Part shown: one piece after another, positions 60,725 through 64,000 of the stretch | Layout of the letters: the number at the start of each line of letters is the position of its first letter | Position numbering within the stretch: position 1 is the first letter of the stretch | Assembly: GCA_001600635.1 (NCBI GenBank) | Contig: BCKL01000007.1 | Span: 458,303 to 522,302, forward strand | Source: Leucosporidium creatinivorum | Lineage: Eukaryota; Basidiomycota; Microbotryomycetes; Leucosporidiales; Leucosporidiaceae | Reading direction: 5' to 3' | DNA length: 64,000 nt | The notes under the pieces: model-generated | What the model was told of the DNA's origin: nothing | Databases searched by the model: none | What the model saw: the letters and a program-made list of their open reading frames with translations, nothing else | Position numbers and translations under genes: made by a program

Positions 60725-62701
60725 ATGGGGCTACCACCCCATCAAGGTACAGCTCTCTCTCTCTCCCCTGCCGCTTCTGCTCTCTCCCTCTACCTCTCTG
60801 TCCAACTCCCATCTCACCCTCGTCTCTCCCGCTCACTTTCGCAGCCTCGTCTCCCGCTTCGGCTTCGCTTCCCAACAATCTCGCTACAGCAAAGCACCGC
60901 CCTGCTTCTCAACACGCCTTGGACCTCGCACAGGACAGCACAGCTCAGAATGGCTCACCAACACTCGACACGGTCAAGGCAGAGGAGGCAGCCGTAGAGT
61001 TAGCACCAGAGTACAATGGGCAGTTAGGGGAGGAGAAGCGTCGCATGCTCTTGGTCGTCTTGGAAAGGTGAGCTCTGCTCGCTTACGGTGCAGCACGCGC
61101 CCAAACAAGTCTCGACGAGCTCACCTCGCGGCGCTCCTTTGTCCGGCTTTCTCTTCGCAGCCTCGACCCTACCAACATTCTGCAGCAGCATGTAACCCTT
61201 CCCGAGCTTGGCCTCATCCCTCTACAGCAAGCCATCGCCTCGCCTGCAACTCTGGTCCCAGCCCTTCGCGTACGGCTTTCTAGCTCGCCCTATGTGGCGT
61301 CTCCTGCAGCTCGCTCGCTCACTCTAATTATCACAGACCGCCATTAACGATGCTGCCACCTCGGCCCTCTTCGACTCGTTCGACGCGACCAAGGAGACGC
61401 TCAACGCGATTGAGGAATATCGGCGAACGGCCGTGGCTCTGTTGGATGATATCGAGTCGCGAGGGAAGGGTCGTGGAGTCAAGAGGGAGGTGGATGATGG
61501 AGGTGAGCTCTCCGCTGTGCAGCTCCCGACCCATCGAAGCTAACTTCTCCTGCGCCGAGCAGACGAATCCAACCTCGCGCCGCCAGCCAAGAAGTACATG
61601 CTGCATCGAGGATTAGCTACCATGGACATCTTCACTTCAGCAGCAACCCTCACCGATGCGGAGCTCGCTCAGCTGGCAGCGGGTGCGTCTCGACGGCTTC
61701 CCCTTCGCCGACCGAGCTAATCTCCTCCTCCGCTCGCAGCCGAAGACACGGACGTGATCGCTGTTCAGCCGGGACCAAAACTTAGTGCCACCCTTCCTGA
61801 AAACCCCGCACCAACATTAGGCGCCCTCAACCCTCGACCAATAGCTCCAGCACGACCGAGCGTTCCACCAGAACCGAGTGAATAATCTGGGCTCCTCATT
61901 TCGAGCGTCCCGGCTGACTTGATATGACCCTGCAGCACCTGTACAGCTCCTCTACTACGACCCTTACCAATCCTTCGCCCCGAGCTACGACTCGACTGCC
62001 TCGACGCTGTCCTACTCGCAATCGACCTCCCACCGCGTCTCAAAACACCGCCTCAAAGTCTGGGAGGACGACCTCGCCCTCTTCGACAGTACTCCATTCC
62101 CTCCGCCCATCGCCTCTACCTCTGCTGCCGCTCTAGAGAAACCATCACCGAAACTTGAGCTGACGGAGGCGGAGAAGGAGCTGCTTAGGGAGGTGGGCGT
62201 CGAGAGTGAGGAATTTGAGGAGGGGTGGGAGGGCGTGGAGAGGGAGTTGAAGGTCTGGGAGACGATCGAGAGGAATGGGGAACTGTTGGGGGATTTGATG
62301 AGGGGTCAGTGGAGGAGATTGAGGGAGGGGAAGGAGGAGATTGGGCCGGGCGAGGCGGAGGCTGGTGAGTCGCTGCCGTTCTCTTGCTCTCGATAGCATG
62401 CTGTGCATCTCGCTGACTTTGTTTCTACTTCCCTCCACCAGCAACCCGCCTCCACACCTCCTTCTCGACCCTGCTCGCCGCCCGTCCTCGCTCCTCAACC
62501 TCCACCGCTCTTCTCCCCTCCCCATCCTCCATCCATTCCGCCCTCCCCACCCTCCTCGCCTCCATGGCTCGGGAACCAGCCTATCAAGGCACTCTGGATC
62601 CGCAGAACCAAAGAGCAGTGAGAGAGAGCGCGATGGTCGCCGGAGGGGGAGGGGGAGCGAATGGGCAGATGATGGAGGATCAGATCATGGGGGGTTACTG
62701 A
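60725..62701 (+). CDS. Hypothetical spliced protein, about 520 residues
   Basis: I do not recognise this family. The ATG at 60725 has an excellent context (TTTGCCATGG); exon 1 encodes MGLPPHQ and one base. Six further introns join in frame: LGEEKRRMLLVVLE, then SLDPTNILQQHVTLPELGL, then TAINDAATSALFDSFDATKE, then PPAKKYMLHRGLATMDIF, then a Pro-rich part and QLLYYDPYQSFAPSYDS. A Glu/Trp-rich helical block follows (LTEAEKELLREVGVESEEF, ERELKVWETIERNGE), and the end is Gly-rich. The helical blocks suggest a subunit of a larger complex, possibly nuclear, but this is only an impression. Gene structure is well supported by the conserved intron signals. Confidence 0.72.
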
Positions 62702-64000
62702 GGTGGATAGAGGGACGGCTACTCTTGGATGGAGTGGCATGAGGAAGTGGATGTAAAACGAAGCAGTTACTTGTGTTCTGGTCGACCAGCGGCAAGCAGC
62801 GAGCGTCCGAGTCTCCGAGAGCGGCGCAAGCTCCGTGTACCCTTCTCTACAGCACATCGCTCTCTCTGCAGTGTGCACCGTCTCCCAAACTTCTCGTCTC
62901 GATGTCCTCCTTCTGCCCTTTGCCCGCCGGAACCGGAACCCTTCACCTCCAGCGCGCCCAGCCTCAAAAGCTCGGTGGCGAGCAGGCCGAGCTCGAGCCC
63001 AGGCAGTTTCGCGCCAGTGCGAGAGTTCGTCGACGACCCTCGCGCTTGCTCGCGGGGTCAGGAAATACTTGAGCGGCGATGGAGAGCGGTGAGAGGGTGT
63101 GGAAGCGAGGCGGAGCGTGAGTTCGGTCGTTTCAGGGGTCATCGCCGAAATGCCAACGAGGGAGGGTAGTCTATGGTGGGGCTAGCGGGAGGCGCTACCG
63201 CAGAATAAGACTCAGGAATATGAACTGAAGAGCATTGGGGTGCGAGAGAAGCGCAGGGAAAGGCAAAAGAGCCATCTCCGACCTTGGTGATCGCTTTCTC
63301 GGTCCCGGGAAGCTGTTCTTGATCAGCCTCGGTGCTGTAAGAAGTTGCTGTATCCCTTTCAACATCTCTATGTAGCTCTCTCATCCAGCTCGAGCTTGCT
63401 ATGACAGCCAAGCCAAGGTGGTCCGAGCTGCAGCTCCGCTCGCTCAAAGTCGGCCGACTCGCCTCGCTCGCTTCTTGCTCTCCTGCCACATCCTCCTGGA
63501 GTGGTCGTTGCGTGTAGCATCCACAAGCATGGTGCTCTCGCTCGTGCGAGTGCAGGCCTCTGTAATAGGCTCTGCCACTGGATCAAGGCCCGACTCTTCC
63601 TCGCTTGAAGCTGCTCGTCGACCTCCAACCTCTCTCAGCGAAGGATCGCAGCAGCAGTTGCTCCCGCTCTTGTAGCGCCTGGGAGCAATCTCACTCACGA
63701 TCCTGGGACGACCGCTTTAACCTCCCAACAGCTCTCGCAGCCTGCTCCTCGTTGAGCAAGCTCGAACTGAGACTGAAGCGCCCGAGGAGCTCGCTGCCAT
63801 CTGCTCCTCCTTAGCGACGGGAAGACGGCTATAGCCTTCCCACTACATCCCAAGTCATCCTAGTGGTGCATACCTACAGACTGCTGCTCACACAGCAGCC
63901 TTTCGCAACGAGGAGCCGCGAGCAAGTGCTCCTCACCTTCAAGCGTCGACGGGAGGCGCGCTACAAGTCCTCCCTCTCCTGCAGCTCTCGAGGCTGTGAG
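62702..64000. other. Gene-poor right end
   Basis: About 1.3 kb. An intronless frame of 146 codons starts at ATG 62729, only 27 bases after the previous stop, and ends at 63169. Its second half (REFVDDPRACSRGQEILERR) has reasonable codon use, but there is no homology I know, and strand shadows are as long. I would not call it a gene. From 63170 to the end I see only short frames. Confidence 0.35.

Overview
The window is nuclear DNA of a basidiomycete fungus. Genes are densely packed on both strands, GC-rich, and cut by many introns of about 50-90 bp. Almost every intron has a GT donor, a CTGAC or CTAAC branch-site motif 10-45 bases before the acceptor, and a CAG or TAG acceptor. Gene content (chitin/glucan-type wall synthase, LSB3/YSC84, PRELI/UPS protein, RAS with a CAAX box) and this intron style suggest a basidiomycete yeast. 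A Pucciniomycotina/Microbotryomycetes relative is my guess from style only, not a proven placement.

Layout. From 0.4 to 18.3 kb six minus-strand genes run head to tail: TMA22/DENR translation factor, an NRAMP metal transporter, a MYND zinc-finger protein, a rhomboid protease, an unknown protein, and a large CHD/Mi-2-type chromatin remodeller. At 18.7-22.8 kb an OXLD1-like mitochondrial protein (minus) is divergent from a GCNA/SprT-like protease (plus), with a spliced but unassigned minus-strand stretch beside it. At 23.2-31.6 kb lie a PiT phosphate transporter (minus), a RAD51 paralogue (plus) and an F-box/leucine-rich-repeat protein ending in a CAAX box (minus). The beta-1,3-glucan synthase FKS1 fills 32.4-38.9 kb; 2.7 kb downstream of its stop sits a nearly identical copy of its last exons. 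Between them is an unknown Ser-rich protein gene with an apparent frame break.

From 42.6 to 54.5 kb: a small secreted protein, a RAS GTPase, a multi-pass membrane protein, a UPS/PRELI lipid-transfer protein, nucleoporin SEH1, and an LSB3/YSC84 SH3 protein. From 54.5 kb on: a poorly defined stretch with a candidate spliced reading frame, two tandem related F-box-like genes, mitochondrial ribosomal protein mL43, an unknown spliced gene and a gene-poor end.

Most genes are unrelated housekeeping genes rather than a cluster. Loose themes are cell wall and polarity (FKS1, RAS, LSB3), mitochondria (OXLD1, UPS, mL43), genome maintenance (GCNA, RAD51 paralogue, CHD) and ion uptake (NRAMP, PHO89). The most unusual observations are about gene structure: a two-base microexon in RAS, start codons split by introns in RAS and LSB3, a GC-AG intron, and the FKS1 tail duplication. 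I saw no rRNA, tRNA or mobile element I could support.
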